DNA of 64,000 nt, from assembly GCF_900609055.1 (NCBI RefSeq), contig NZ_UXAW01000056.1:23296-87295 (forward strand), read 5' to 3'. Within the stretch, counting starts at the first letter, position 1; each line of letters begins with the position of its first letter. A model generated the notes under the pieces. The model was not told the DNA's origin. It ran no database searches and saw only the letters and a program-made list of their open reading frames with translations. Below are positions 18,367 to 27,839 of this stretch, piece after piece. A program made the translations under genes and the position numbers. The stretch comes from Pseudogemmobacter humi. GTDB lineage: Bacteria; Pseudomonadota; Alphaproteobacteria; Rhodobacterales; Rhodobacteraceae.

Positions 18367-19269
18367 TTACTCCGCCTCGATCCCGGCCACGGTGCGCCGC
18401 AAAACGCGCACCACCTGTTCAAGCTGCCGCTTGTCGTCCTTGTTCAGCGCCTTCAGCGGCGGGCGCGGCGGCCCGGCGTGCAGCCCGTTCATCTCGCAGC
18501 CGTGCTTGATGCACTGGATGAACTTGCCGCCCTGTTCCAGCACCCGCATCAGGGGCAGCATCGCCGACATGATCCGGCGGCCCTTGTCGAAATTCCCCTC
18601 GACGGCGCAGGCGCGCCACAAGGCGATATGCTCGGCGGGCAGGAAGTTCGAGCCGCCGCAGACCCAGGAGCGCGCGCCCCAGGCGAAGAATTCCAGCGCC
18701 TGGTCGTCCATGCCGCAGGACATCTGAATATGCGGATAGTCGCGCGCCAGAAGGTGCACCCGGTTGATGTCGCCCGAGCTTTCCTTGATCGCCACGAAAT
18801 TGCGCGAGCGGCCCACCCGGTCGAGAAATTCCTCGCCCATGCTGATGCCCATCCGGCCCGGGTAGTTATACAGCATGACGGGCAGGTCGGCGGCGCGGTC
18901 GATGGCCAGTGCGTTCAGCGCGTTCTCGCGCTCGGTCGGCACCGAATAGGGCGGGCTGCCCACGAGGATCGCCGCCGCGCCGATCTTCGCGGCGTGCTCG
19001 GCCATGACGAGCGAATCCTCCAGCCGGATCGCCACGGTGCCGACGATCAGCGGCACCCGGCCGCCGATCACCTCCTGCGCGAAACTGGCCATCTCCAGCC
19101 GCTCTTCCATCGACTGGGCGTAATATTCCCCGGTCGAGCCGCCGTTGATCAGCCCGTGAACCCCGGCGCCGATCAGATGGTCGATCATCGCCGCGAAAGC
19201 CTCGCGGTCGATCGAGCCGTCCTCGCGGTGGGGCGTGATGACCGGCGTGTAGATGCCCTCGAATTTCAT
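18367..19269 (-). CDS. DapA-family lyase (candidate pyrroline-4-hydroxy-2-carboxylate deaminase)
   Basis: 300 residues of the dihydrodipicolinate synthase/N-acetylneuraminate lyase family. The Schiff-base Lys162 (AIKES), Tyr134 (LYNYPG) and the GGSTGE carboxylate-binding loop at 43-48 are all present, so it should be active. In D-hydroxyproline pathways a DapA-family enzyme dehydrates and deaminates 1-pyrroline-4-hydroxy-2-carboxylate to 2-oxoglutarate semialdehyde, and its neighbours here are exactly an FAD oxidase and an aldehyde dehydrogenase. The start ATG at 19269 overlaps the GntR gene stop, making the regulator the first gene of the operon. Confidence 0.82.
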   Translation of the reverse strand: MKFEGIYTPVITPHREDGSIDREAFAAMIDHLIGAGVHGLINGGSTGEYYAQSMEERLEMASFAQEVIGGRVPLIVGTVAIRLEDSLVMAEHAAKIGAAAILVGSPPYSVPTERENALNALAIDRAADLPVMLYNYPGRMGISMGEEFLDRVGRSRNFVAIKESSGDINRVHLLARDYPHIQMSCGMDDQALEFFAWGARSWVCGGSNFLPAEHIALWRACAVEGNFDKGRRIMSAMLPLMRVLEQGGKFIQCIKHGCEMNGLHAGPPRPPLKALNKDDKRQLEQVVRVLRRTVAGIEAE

Positions 19270-19985
19270 GAGGCTCCTCTTTTCTCGGCGCCGGGCGCGC
19301 GGCCCAGCGGAATCTGCATTGCTTCGGGAGTGACGAAACTTTCGATCTGCGCCCGCGACAGTTCCCAATGCGCCACCGCCAGATCGGCGGCGGCATCGGC
19401 GTCGCCGGCCTCGATCAGTTCGATGAACTGGTCGTGCTGGTCGGCGGCGGTGGCCGAGATACAGGCCATCGCCGCCTTGCGCGGGTTGTAGAAGGTCATG
19501 CCGATCCGCGTATGGTCGATCAGCAGGCGCCGCAGGCTGGGCATCAGGAATTCGTTGTCCGCCATCTCGCCGATGAGCGAATGGAAGCGTTCGTTCCCCA
19601 CCGCGCGCTCGGCCGCGTCGCCGCCGCGAATCGCCTGGCGGAAGCTCCACTGGCATTCCTTCAGCTTCACGATCTGCGCCGGCGTCGCATGTTCGGCCGC
19701 CAGCCGCGTCACCGCCGCATAGATCATCGGCGCGGCGACGAAGAAGTTGCGCAGGGTCTTATGCGTCATCGGCGCCACCTGGGCGCCGCGGTTCTCGTGC
19801 AGGACCAGATAGCCCTCGCCGGCCAGCTGGCGCAGGATCTCGCGCAGGGGCGGGCGGGAAATGCCATAGGTTTCAGCGACTTCGATTTCGTCGAGATAGC
19901 TGCCCGGTTGCAGTTCCTCGGTCAGGATCTTCCGGCGAAGATCGTCGAAGCAAAGCCATTTCTTGCTTCTGACTTCCGTGTCCAC
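19266..19985 (-). CDS. GntR-family regulator (FadR/FCD type)
   Basis: About 239 residues: an N-terminal winged HTH (LRRKILTEELQPGSYLDEIEVAE ending ISRPPLREILRQLAGEG, in two parts) and a C-terminal all-helical FCD effector domain. The longer frame starts at ATG 20045, but GTG 19985 is preceded by AGGGAG at a good distance and matches the family N-terminus, so it is preferred. It is divergent from the ProVWX importer; a palindrome between them at 20065-20076 has the form GntR proteins bind. It probably controls both importer and FAD oxidase operon. Confidence 0.88.
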   Translation of the reverse strand: MDTEVRSKKWLCFDDLRRKILTEELQPGSYLDEIEVAETYGISRPPLREILRQLAGEGYLVLHENRGAQVAPMTHKTLRNFFVAAPMIYAAVTRLAAEHATPAQIVKLKECQWSFRQAIRGGDAAERAVGNERFHSLIGEMADNEFLMPSLRRLLIDHTRIGMTFYNPRKAAMACISATAADQHDQFIELIEAGDADAAADLAVAHWELSRAQIESFVTPEAMQIPLGRAPGAEKRGAS

Positions 19986-20064
19986 GGGTGTTCTCCCTGT
20001 CTGATTCCAGCCCCTCGGGGCGGAACCACCTATCCGCTTTTCCATGTAGGCCAGGAAAAGACAT

Positions 20065-20076
20065 ATTGTCTACAAT
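20065..20076. promoter_or_regulatory. GntR-type operator between regulator and importer
   Basis: ATTGT-CT-ACAAT is a perfect 5-bp inverted repeat with a 2-bp centre. GntR/FadR-family sites commonly have the GT...AC core seen here. It lies in an AT-rich island of the divergent region, 42 bp before the ATPase ATG, so occupancy would block both promoters. Confidence 0.7.
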
Positions 20077-20117
20077 AAAAAGATGTGCTCTTTTCGCTTC
20101 AAACAGGGGGATTCCGA

Positions 20118-21206
20118 ATGACCAAGAGCCCGCGAGAGGACGTCATTCGCTGCGAGGGGATCTGGAAGATCTTCGGCGACAAATCGCGCCAGGCGATGGA
20201 TGCCGTCCGCAGCGAAGGCCTGTCGAAAAAGGAAATCCGCGACCGCTTCGATTGCGTGGTCGGCGTGCAGGACGCGACGTTCAGCGTCGGCCGCGGCGAG
20301 ATCTTCTGCATCATGGGCCTGTCGGGCTCGGGCAAGTCGACGCTGATCCGCCATATCAACCGGCTGATCGAGCCGACGGCGGGCTCGGTGATCATCGAGG
20401 GGCAGAACGTCAATGCGATGAACGCCCGCGACCTGCGCGCGATGCGGGCGGAACGGATCGGCATGGTGTTCCAGTCGATGGCGCTGATGCCGCACCGCAC
20501 CGTGCGCGAGAACGTGGCCTTCTCGCTGGAGGTGCGCGGCGTGCCCGAGGAAAAGCGCCGGCGGGTCGCGGACCAGGCCATCGAGGCGGTGGATCTGACC
20601 GGCTGGGAAAAGAGATATCCCGACGAATTGTCGGGGGGCATGCAGCAGCGCGTGGGCCTTGCCCGCGCCATCGCCGCCGATCCGACCATCCTTCTGATGG
20701 ACGAGCCGTTCTCGGCGCTGGATCCGCTGATCCGCAAGCAGTTGCAGACCACGTTCATGAAACTCTCGGCGGAACTGCACAAGACCACGATCTTCATTAC
20801 CCACGACCTCGACGAGGCGATCCGCATCGGCGACCGCATCGCCATCATGAAGGACGGGGTGCTGGTGCAGATCGGCACGCCCGAGCAGATCGTGACCGAA
20901 CCCGCCGACGATTACGTCGCCGAGTTCGTCGCCGGGATCTCGAAGCTGGATCTGGTGACGGCGGGGCGGATCATGCAGCCCCTGGCGCAGTATGCCCAGG
21001 CGAAGGGGCCGCAGGACACCGCCGCCTGGCCGGTCGCGGCACCGGGCGACAAGCTGGATACGCTGGTCGATCTGGCGGTGGGCACCGACCATCCGATCCT
21101 GATCGCCGAGGCCGGCGTGCCGCTCGGCGTGGTGACGAAACGCGCGCTTCTGCGCGGCATCCAGGGCCGCGAGGATTCCAATCAACCGCAAGCGGAGGCC
21201 GTCTGA
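20118..21206 (+). CDS. proV: Quaternary-amine ABC importer ATPase (ProV type)
   Basis: 362 residues. Walker A is GLSGSGKST at 67-75, signature LSGGMQQR, Walker B ILLMDEPFSALDP, followed by a C-terminal CBS-like region (from about residue 280), the layout of ProV/OpuAA. ATG 20118 follows AGGGGG at 20105-20110; the ATG at 20085 is too early. It heads the ATPase-permease-binding protein operon and overlaps the permease by one base. It drives uptake of glycine betaine, proline betaine or hydroxyproline betaine into the cytoplasm; the catabolic neighbourhood suggests feeding rather than osmoprotection. Confidence 0.92.
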   Translation: MTKSPREDVIRCEGIWKIFGDKSRQAMDAVRSEGLSKKEIRDRFDCVVGVQDATFSVGRGEIFCIMGLSGSGKSTLIRHINRLIEPTAGSVIIEGQNVNAMNARDLRAMRAERIGMVFQSMALMPHRTVRENVAFSLEVRGVPEEKRRRVADQAIEAVDLTGWEKRYPDELSGGMQQRVGLARAIAADPTILLMDEPFSALDPLIRKQLQTTFMKLSAELHKTTIFITHDLDEAIRIGDRIAIMKDGVLVQIGTPEQIVTEPADDYVAEFVAGISKLDLVTAGRIMQPLAQYAQAKGPQDTAAWPVAAPGDKLDTLVDLAVGTDHPILIAEAGVPLGVVTKRALLRGIQGREDSNQPQAEAV

Positions 21207-22138
21207 TGGACAAGACGTTCGACTGGCTGAACCCTTTCGCCTCGATCGACCTCGGCATCGGCAAATGGGCCGATGGCATCAAGGGCTGGGCGATGTCCAA
21301 CCGCAGCGTGATCCAGCCGCTGAAGAACTTCTTCGAGGGCGTGATCGTGCGCATCGAGAGCGCGCTTCAGGCCGTGCCGCCGGTGATCATGCTGCTGCTG
21401 CTGGTGCTGATCGCCTGGCAGGCCGCCGGGCGGCGGGTCGCGATCCTGGTGTTCTGCTGCCTCGTGATCCTCGGTCTGCTGGCGCCCGACGCCTGGTCGC
21501 TGGCGATGACCACGCTGGCCATCGTGATCGCCTCGGTGCTTTTGTGCGTGATCATCGGCCTGCCGCTCGGCATTCTTGCGGGCAAGAGCGACCGTTTCGA
21601 GGCCGGGGTGCGCCCGGTGCTGGACACGATGCAGACCATCCCCGCCTTCGTCTATCTGGTGCCGGTGGTGATGATGATCGGCATCGGCAACGTCTCGGGC
21701 GTGATCGTGACCATCATCTTCGCGCTGCCGCCGCTGGTGCGGCTGACCTCTCTGGGCATCCGCGGGGTCAGCCCCGCGGTGGTCGAGGCCGCCCGCGCCT
21801 TCGGCGCCACGCCGCGGCAGATCCTGTTCAAGGTGGAACTGCCGCTGGCCACGCCCACCATCCTCGCGGGGCTCAACCAGACCATCATGCTGTCGCTTTC
21901 CATGGTGGTGATCGCCTCGATGATCTCGGTCAAGGGGCTGGGGAACGAGGTCCTGCGCGCCATGGGCCGGCTTGATGCGGGCAAGGCCATCGTCGGCGGC
22001 CTCGGCATCGTGATGCTGGCCATCGTCCTTGACCGGATCACGCAGGGTCTGGGCCGCTCGGGCCGCGAACGCGGCCATCGCCACTGGTGGGAAAGCGGGC
22101 CCGTCGGCCTGGTGACCGCGCTGATAAAACGGAACTGA
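21206..22138 (+). CDS. proW: Quaternary-amine ABC importer permease (ProW type)
   Basis: 310 residues with about six or seven membrane segments after an about 60-residue N-terminal part, as in ProW/OpuAB. The cytoplasmic EAA loop reads VVEAARAFGATPRQILFKVELP. The start ATG overlaps the ATPase stop (TGATG). It should form the channel of the importer with the ATPase upstream and the binding protein downstream. Confidence 0.92.
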   Translation: MDKTFDWLNPFASIDLGIGKWADGIKGWAMSNRSVIQPLKNFFEGVIVRIESALQAVPPVIMLLLLVLIAWQAAGRRVAILVFCCLVILGLLAPDAWSLAMTTLAIVIASVLLCVIIGLPLGILAGKSDRFEAGVRPVLDTMQTIPAFVYLVPVVMMIGIGNVSGVIVTIIFALPPLVRLTSLGIRGVSPAVVEAARAFGATPRQILFKVELPLATPTILAGLNQTIMLSLSMVVIASMISVKGLGNEVLRAMGRLDAGKAIVGGLGIVMLAIVLDRITQGLGRSGRERGHRHWWESGPVGLVTALIKRN

Positions 22139-22172
22139 ACAACAACAAGACGACCAACAAGGAGGAAGACCC

Positions 22173-23159
22173 ATGAAGATGTTCACCCTGACCACCGCGC
22201 TGGCGCTGCTGATGGCCGGTCCGCTGCTTGCCGAAGACAAGCCGGGTGAGGGCAAGCCCGCGGTCCGCGTGGTGATGCCGGCGCAGATCGAAGAGCATTT
22301 CCACCACTACGTGCTGCTGCGCGCGTTGCAGGAACTGGGCTACGAGACCGCCGATCCGGCCGAAGCCGAATATCAGACCATGCATGTCGCCATCGCCGGC
22401 GGCGACGCCGATTTCACCGCCAACCACTGGCACACGCTGCATGAGGCGTTTTACGAGGAATCGGGCGGCGCCGAAGCGATGACGAAGGTGGGCGTGCTGA
22501 TCGAGGGCGCCTTGCAGGGCTATCTGGTCGACAAGGCCTCGTATGATGCGGGCGTCACCGACATCTCGATGCTGAAGGATCCCGAGGTCGCGAAGAAATT
22601 CGACGCCGACGGCGACGGCAAGGCCGATCTGGTCGGCTGCACCCCCGGCTGGGGCTGCGAGCGCGTGATCGAGCATCACCTGACCGAATACGGGCTGCGC
22701 GACACCATCACCCACAACCAGGGCGCCTATCAGGCGATCATCGGCGATGCCATCGCGCGCCATACCAACGGCGAGCCGATCATCTACTACACCTGGACGC
22801 CCTATTGGGTTTCGGGCGTGCTGGTGCCCGGCGTGGATGTGGAATGGCTGAGCGTGCCCTATACCTCGCTGCCCGAGGGGGGCGATCAGAACACCACTGT
22901 CGACGGCAAGAACGTGGGCTTCGCGGTCGAGAATGTGGGCGTGCTGGCGCGCAACGACTTCCTCGCCGACAATCCGGCGGCGGCGAAACTGTTCGAGGTC
23001 GCCAGTATCCCGGTCAACGACGTTTCCGCCCAGGCGCTGGAAGTGTCGAAGGGCGCCGACACCACCCAGGCGATCTGGGGCCTTGCCGACAAATGGATCG
23101 TGGACAACCGCGAAACCTTCGACGGCTGGCTGGCCGAGGCCCGCGCCGCCGCGAACTGA
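22173..23159 (+). CDS. proX: Quaternary-amine substrate-binding protein (ProX type)
   Basis: 328 residues with a signal peptide of about 20 residues (MKMFTLTTALALLMAGPLLA). Mature sequence has the aromatic-rich segments NHWHTLHEAFYE and YYTWTPYWVSG that line the trimethylammonium pocket in ProX-like proteins. It is preceded by AAGGAGGAAG, a strong ribosome-binding site, suiting the high level such proteins need. It is the last gene of the importer operon, followed by a GC stem-loop. Confidence 0.92.
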   Translation: MKMFTLTTALALLMAGPLLAEDKPGEGKPAVRVVMPAQIEEHFHHYVLLRALQELGYETADPAEAEYQTMHVAIAGGDADFTANHWHTLHEAFYEESGGAEAMTKVGVLIEGALQGYLVDKASYDAGVTDISMLKDPEVAKKFDADGDGKADLVGCTPGWGCERVIEHHLTEYGLRDTITHNQGAYQAIIGDAIARHTNGEPIIYYTWTPYWVSGVLVPGVDVEWLSVPYTSLPEGGDQNTTVDGKNVGFAVENVGVLARNDFLADNPAAAKLFEVASIPVNDVSAQALEVSKGADTTQAIWGLADKWIVDNRETFDGWLAEARAAAN

Positions 23160-23167
23160 CACCCGGA

Positions 23168-23188
23168 GGGGGGCGCCCGGCGCCCCCC
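23168..23188 (+). terminator. GC stem-loop after the binding-protein gene
   Basis: A perfect 8-bp stem, GGGGGGCG / CGCCCCCC, with loop CCCGG and only a short TT after it. It lies 8 bp after the proX stop and 24 bp before the AraC gene. It likely stabilises or terminates the importer message but is a weak intrinsic terminator. Confidence 0.55.
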
Positions 23189-23211
23189 TTCTGCCGCCAT
23201 CGTGCCCTGCC

Positions 23212-24159
23212 ATGACAGCCCCCGCGCATTTCGCCTTTCTCCTGCTGCATGACTTCTCGCATCTGGCGTTTTCCTGCGCGCTGGAACCGTTGCGCATCGC
23301 CAATCTGGTCTCGGGCCGGCCGCTTTACCGCTGGTCGCTGATCGGGGCCGACGGCAGAACCGCCACCTGCTCGAACGGATCGGTGACGCTGGTTCATGCC
23401 GGGCTGGAGCCGACGCGCCAGGTGGACCGGCTGTTCCTGATCTCGGGCCTCAATGTGCAGGCCCATACCTCGCCCGCGATCCTCGCCTTCCTGCGGCGCG
23501 AGCGCGCGGCGGGCACGCCGCTCGGGGCGATCTGCTCGGGGGCCTGGGTGCTGGCGAAGGCCGGTTTCCTCGACGGGATGGAGGCGGCGATCCACTGGGA
23601 TTACCACGATATGTTCGCCGAGGCGTTCCCCGGGGTAAAACTGGTGCGCAACGTCTTTGTCGCGCAAAAGACCATCACCGCCTCGGGCGGCACCGCGGCG
23701 GCCGATCTGATGCTGCATCTGATCGGCGAGGCGCATGGCACCGATCTGTCGACCGGGGTGGCGGATCAGATGGTCTATAATGCGGTGCGCGAGGGGACGG
23801 CGGCGCAGCGCGTCTCGCTGCAATCGCGCCACGGCATGCGCAACCAGCACCTGATGCGCGCGATCGGCATGATGGAGGAGAGCATCGAAGAGCCGCTCTC
23901 CCCCGGCCATATCGCCGAACGGCTGGGAATCTCGACCCGGCAGCTGGAGCGGCTGTTCGGCCGCTGTCTGAACTCGACCCCCAGGCATTATTTCATGGAA
24001 TTGCGGCTGCACCGGGCGCGCAATCTGCTGGTGCAGACCGAGCAGTCGATCACCGAGATCGCCATGGCCTGCGGGTTCCGCTCCACCTCGCATTTCGCGC
24101 GGACCTTCCGGGCATTCTACGGCAAGACGCCGCTGACGCACCGCACCACGCTGAACTGA
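23212..24159 (+). CDS. AraC-family regulator with DJ-1/PfpI domain (GbdR/CdhR-like)
   Basis: 315 residues. The N-terminal half is a class-I glutamine-amidotransferase-like (DJ-1/PfpI) domain containing AICSGAWVLAKAG; the C-terminal half is an AraC HTH pair (ITEIAMACGFRSTSHFARTFRAFYG, in parts). This two-domain type includes GbdR and CdhR, activators of glycine betaine and carnitine catabolism in Pseudomonas. It directly follows the importer operon, so sensing of a betaine-derived ligand is probable. The start ATG at 23212 lacks a strong ribosome-binding site, and read-through from proX may matter. Confidence 0.9.
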   Translation: MTAPAHFAFLLLHDFSHLAFSCALEPLRIANLVSGRPLYRWSLIGADGRTATCSNGSVTLVHAGLEPTRQVDRLFLISGLNVQAHTSPAILAFLRRERAAGTPLGAICSGAWVLAKAGFLDGMEAAIHWDYHDMFAEAFPGVKLVRNVFVAQKTITASGGTAAADLMLHLIGEAHGTDLSTGVADQMVYNAVREGTAAQRVSLQSRHGMRNQHLMRAIGMMEESIEEPLSPGHIAERLGISTRQLERLFGRCLNSTPRHYFMELRLHRARNLLVQTEQSITEIAMACGFRSTSHFARTFRAFYGKTPLTHRTTLN

Positions 24160-24307
24160 GGCCGGGGCAGGGCCCCGCCGCCATCCCCGCCGGTTCCGCT
24201 CCACCAGCGCGGGCCGCGGCCGGATGCGGGGAGCGGCGCAGTTCTGACGGGCGGCAGCGGCGGAACGCATCCTTTTCTGTAAGCGCGGAAACCTCCGATT
24301 GACATAA

Positions 24308-24355
24308 ACTCATCATGAGTATATTGAATCGCAAAATATACTCGAAAAGAGTATA
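24308..24355. promoter_or_regulatory. Repeated TATACTC/GAGTATA operator before nadA
   Basis: Three overlapping inverted repeats lie just upstream of nadA. ACTCAT-C-ATGAGT is at 24308-24320. GAGTATATT (24317-24325) pairs with AATATACTC (24335-24343). TATACTC-GAAAA-GAGTATA is at 24337-24355. They share the half-site GAGTATA. The density of copies and the position right before the ribosome-binding site suggest a repressor of NAD synthesis; NadQ- or NrtR-type regulators are candidates, which I cannot decide. Confidence 0.7.
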
Positions 24356-24369
24356 AAGGAGGAGTGCCG

Positions 24370-25338
24370 ATGCCAGCCCTGCGCCTGCCCGAGCTTTACG
24401 ACCGCGTGCGCGGTGTGGTCCCCGAACCGGACTGGCTGTCGTTCGAGGAGGATATCGACGCGATCCTGCGCCTCAAGCGCGAGCGGAACGCCGTGATCCT
24501 GGCGCATAACTACCAGACGCCCGAGATCTTTCACGGCGTGGCCGATATCGTCGGCGACAGCCTGGCGCTGGCGCGCAGGGCGGCAGAGGTCGACGCCGAT
24601 GTGATCGTGATGGCGGGCGTGCATTTCATGGCCGAAACCGCCAAATTGCTGAACCCGGCAAAGACCGTTCTCATCCCCGACATGGGCGCGGGCTGTTCGC
24701 TGGCCGATTCCATCACGCCCGAAGATATCGCGAAGCTGCGCGCGGCCTGGCCCGGTGTGCCGGTGGTGACCTATGTGAACACCTCGGCGGCGGTCAAGGC
24801 GGCCTCGGATATCTGCTGCACCTCGGGGAATGCGAAACAGGTGGTCGAATCGCTCGGCGTGCCGCGGGTGCTGATGCTGCCCGACGAATATCTGGCGCAG
24901 AACGTGGCGAAACAGACCGGGGTGGAACTGATCACCTGGCAGGGCCATTGCGAGGTGCATGAGCGTTTCACCCCGGCCGACGTGCGCGAGATGCGCGATG
25001 CCTGGCCCGGGGTGACGGTCCTCGCCCATCCCGAATGCCCGCCCGAAGTGGTGGCCGAGGCGGATTTCTCGGGCTCGACCGCGATGATGTCGGATTTTGT
25101 AAGCCAGAGCCGCTCGGGCCGCATTCTTCTGCTGACGGAATGTTCGATGAGTGACAACATCGCCGCGCAGCATCCGGGGGTCGAATTCATCCGGCCCTGC
25201 AATCTCTGTCCGCATATGAAGCGCATCAGCCTGCGCAACATCCGCGAGGCGCTGGAACTGAACCGCCACGAAGTCACCATCGACCCGGCCATCGCCCCCG
25301 CCGCGCGCCGCGCGGTCGAGCGGATGCTGGCGGTATGA
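24370..25338 (+). CDS. nadA: Quinolinate synthase
   Basis: 322 residues. NadA condenses iminoaspartate with dihydroxyacetone phosphate to quinolinate using an oxygen-sensitive [4Fe-4S] cluster. Candidate ligands are in GAGCSLAD, ECPPE/TECSMSDN and CNLCPHMKRI. The N-terminal AHNYQTPE motif is characteristic. ATG 24370 is 7 nt after AAGGAGG; the GTG/ATG triplets at 24364 and 24367 are too close. It is the first of three nad genes and overlaps nadB by 4 bp. Confidence 0.96.
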   Translation: MPALRLPELYDRVRGVVPEPDWLSFEEDIDAILRLKRERNAVILAHNYQTPEIFHGVADIVGDSLALARRAAEVDADVIVMAGVHFMAETAKLLNPAKTVLIPDMGAGCSLADSITPEDIAKLRAAWPGVPVVTYVNTSAAVKAASDICCTSGNAKQVVESLGVPRVLMLPDEYLAQNVAKQTGVELITWQGHCEVHERFTPADVREMRDAWPGVTVLAHPECPPEVVAEADFSGSTAMMSDFVSQSRSGRILLLTECSMSDNIAAQHPGVEFIRPCNLCPHMKRISLRNIREALELNRHEVTIDPAIAPAARRAVERMLAV

Positions 25339-26855
25339 CCGCGCCCGTTGCGGTCATCGGCAGCGGCATCGCCGGGCTGGTGACGGCGCTGGCTCTGGCG
25401 CCGCTTCCGGTCGTGCTGATCACCCGCGAGGGGCCGGGCGAGGCGGGCTCGACCGCGCTGGCCCAGGGCGGCATCGCGGCGGCGCTCGGGCCGGGCGACG
25501 ATCCGGCGCAGCATCTGGAGGATACGCTGCGGGCCGGGGCGGGGCTCTGCGATCCGGCGGTGGCCGGGGGCATCCTGCGCGAGGCGCCCGGGGCCATCGC
25601 CTTCCTCGAACGCCACGGCGTGCGGTTCGACCGCGACGGCTCGGGCGCGCTGGTCTTCGGGCTGGAGGCCGCGCATGGCCAAAGCCGCATCCTTCATGCC
25701 GCGGGCGACGGGGCGGGGGCCGAGATCTGCCGGGCGCTGGTCGCGGCGGTGCGGGCCTGCCCCTCGGTCGAACTGCTGCCGGGCTGCGAGATCCGCCGCC
25801 TTGTCCTGCGCGACGGCAGGGTCGCGGGGGTGCTGACCGGGCGGGGGCAGGTGCTGCCGGTCCTGGGTGCGGTGATGGCGACCGGGGGGATTGGCGGGCT
25901 TTACGAGGCCACCACCAACCCCGCCGCAAGCTGCGGCCAGGGCGCGATGATCGCGGCGCGGGCGGGGGCGTCGCTTGCCGACATGGAATTCGTGCAGTTC
26001 CACCCCACGGCGCTCGCGCTCGGCCAGGGCAGGCTGCCCCTGATCAGCGAAGCGGTGCGCGGTGAGGGCGCGGTGCTGATCGACCAGCGCGGCGAGCGGT
26101 TTCTGGCCGGTCAGCCCGGCGCGGACCTTGCGCCCCGCGATATCGTGGCCCGCGCAATCCATTCCCGGATCGAGGCGGGCGGGCGGGTTTTCCTGGACGC
26201 GCGCGGGATCGGGCCGCGCTTCGCCAGCCGCTTCCCGGCCATCGCCGCGCTCTGCCACGCGGCGGGGATCGATCCGGTGCGCCAGCCGATCCCGGTGCGT
26301 CCGGCGGCGCATTACCATATGGGCGGGATCTGGACCGATCCCTGCGGGCGCAGCACGATTGAGGGGCTCTGGGCGGTGGGCGAATGCGCCGCGACCGGGC
26401 TGCATGGCGCGAACCGGCTGGCCAGCAATTCGCTGCCGGAGGCGGTGGTGATGGGCCTGCGCGCGGCGCGCGACATCGCGGAGCGCGGGGGAAATCCGCG
26501 CCTGCCCGGGCCGGTTTCCGACCAGCCGCCGCCCGCTGCCGATCTTGCCCGGCTGCGCCGCATCGTCTCGGCCGAGCTCGGCATATTGCGCGACGGGGAC
26601 GGTCTGCGCCGCGCGGTCGGCCAGCTTGTGCCGATGGCGCAGGCGGGGGCCGATGCCGCATCGGCGGCGCTTTGCATCGCGGTCTTCGCGGCCCTGCGCC
26701 GGGAATCGCGCGGCGCGCATTGCCGCGTGGATTTCCCCGAAGCTCAGGCGACGGCGCTGCGCCGCCGTCTCACGCTCGGCCAGGTTTTCGCGGCCGCGCG
26801 GGATATCCTTGCCACCGGCGCCGCCCGGGCGGCTGAACTGAACGGAGTGCCCTGA
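25335..26855 (+). CDS. nadB: L-aspartate oxidase
   Basis: 506 residues, an FAD flavoprotein that oxidises L-aspartate to iminoaspartate, the NadA substrate. The FAD motif [13 protein letters not shown] is at the N-terminus, [15 protein letters not shown] follows, and HPTAL, the [11 protein letters not shown] segment and the C-terminal helical bundle are as in NadB. The start overlaps nadA (GTATGA). Confidence 0.96.
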   Translation: MTAPVAVIGSGIAGLVTALALAPLPVVLITREGPGEAGSTALAQGGIAAALGPGDDPAQHLEDTLRAGAGLCDPAVAGGILREAPGAIAFLERHGVRFDRDGSGALVFGLEAAHGQSRILHAAGDGAGAEICRALVAAVRACPSVELLPGCEIRRLVLRDGRVAGVLTGRGQVLPVLGAVMATGGIGGLYEATTNPAASCGQGAMIAARAGASLADMEFVQFHPTALALGQGRLPLISEAVRGEGAVLIDQRGERFLAGQPGADLAPRDIVARAIHSRIEAGGRVFLDARGIGPRFASRFPAIAALCHAAGIDPVRQPIPVRPAAHYHMGGIWTDPCGRSTIEGLWAVGECAATGLHGANRLASNSLPEAVVMGLRAARDIAERGGNPRLPGPVSDQPPPAADLARLRRIVSAELGILRDGDGLRRAVGQLVPMAQAGADAASAALCIAVFAALRRESRGAHCRVDFPEAQATALRRRLTLGQVFAAARDILATGAARAAELNGVP

Positions 26856-26856
26856 C

Positions 26857-27714
26857 ATGGACCTTACCCCCCTGCCGCGCCCGGCGATGGAACCGGCGGT
26901 GCGCGCCGCTCTGGCCGAGGATCTGGGGCTGGCCGGCGATCTGACCTCGGCCGCGGTGGTCCCGGCGGACCACCGCTCGGCGCTGACGGCGGTCGCGCGG
27001 AGCGAGGGCGTGATCGCGGGCCTCGATCTGGCGGAACTGGCCTTCACGCTGACCGATCCCGCCTGCCGGATGCGGCGCCATGTGGCGGATGGCGCGCAGA
27101 TCGGGCCGGGAACCCGCATCTTCACCGCCGAGGGCCCGTCGCGCAGCCTGCTGAGCGCCGAGCGCACCGCGCTGAATTTCCTCGGCCATCTGTCGGGGAT
27201 CGCGACCGCCACGGCGGGGCTGGTCCGTGCGGTGGCGGGCACCCGCGCCGCCATTGCCTGCACCCGCAAGACCACGCCGCTGCTGCGCGCCTTCGAGAAA
27301 TATGCGGTGCGCGCGGGCGGGGGCGTGAACCACCGTTTCGGCCTGTTCGACGCCGTGCTGATCAAGGACAACCATATCGCGCTGGCGGGCGGCATCCGCC
27401 CCGCGCTGGAACGCGCCCGCAAGACCGTGGGCCATATGGTGAAGATCGAGATCGAGGTCGACACGCTGGCGCAACTGCGCGAGGTGATGGAGATCGGGGC
27501 GGATGTGGTGCTGCTCGACAACATGCCGCCCGAGATGCTGCGCGAGGCGGTCGGCATCGTCGCCGGCCGCGCCCTGACCGAGGCTTCGGGCAGAGTGACG
27601 CCCGCCACCGCGGCGGCGATCGCGGCCAGCGGCGTCGATCTGATCTCGGTCGGCTGGATCACCCACAGCGCGCCGGTGCTGGACATCGGGCTGGATTATC
27701 TGCCCGAGGCCTGA
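26857..27714 (+). CDS. nadC: Nicotinate-nucleotide pyrophosphorylase (carboxylating)
   Basis: 285 residues. NadC converts quinolinate and PRPP to nicotinic acid mononucleotide. Family motifs are [12 protein letters not shown], the [16 protein letters not shown] core, [17 protein letters not shown] and LIKDNHI. It starts one base after the nadB stop and closes the de novo NAD operon. A 6-bp stem at 27757-27774 downstream is too weak to call a terminator. Confidence 0.96.
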   Translation: MDLTPLPRPAMEPAVRAALAEDLGLAGDLTSAAVVPADHRSALTAVARSEGVIAGLDLAELAFTLTDPACRMRRHVADGAQIGPGTRIFTAEGPSRSLLSAERTALNFLGHLSGIATATAGLVRAVAGTRAAIACTRKTTPLLRAFEKYAVRAGGGVNHRFGLFDAVLIKDNHIALAGGIRPALERARKTVGHMVKIEIEVDTLAQLREVMEIGADVVLLDNMPPEMLREAVGIVAGRALTEASGRVTPATAAAIAASGVDLISVGWITHSAPVLDIGLDYLPEA

Positions 27715-27839
27715 CGGCAGAATTTGCCTGCCGGGCGCGAGACCTGCCCGTTCCGCCTTGCCGGGACGGGCAAGTGGTCCGGGGGGCAGCCCTCAGTCTG
27801 TGGTCGGTGGCGTCACGGCACCGGCATCCCGTGCCGCGC

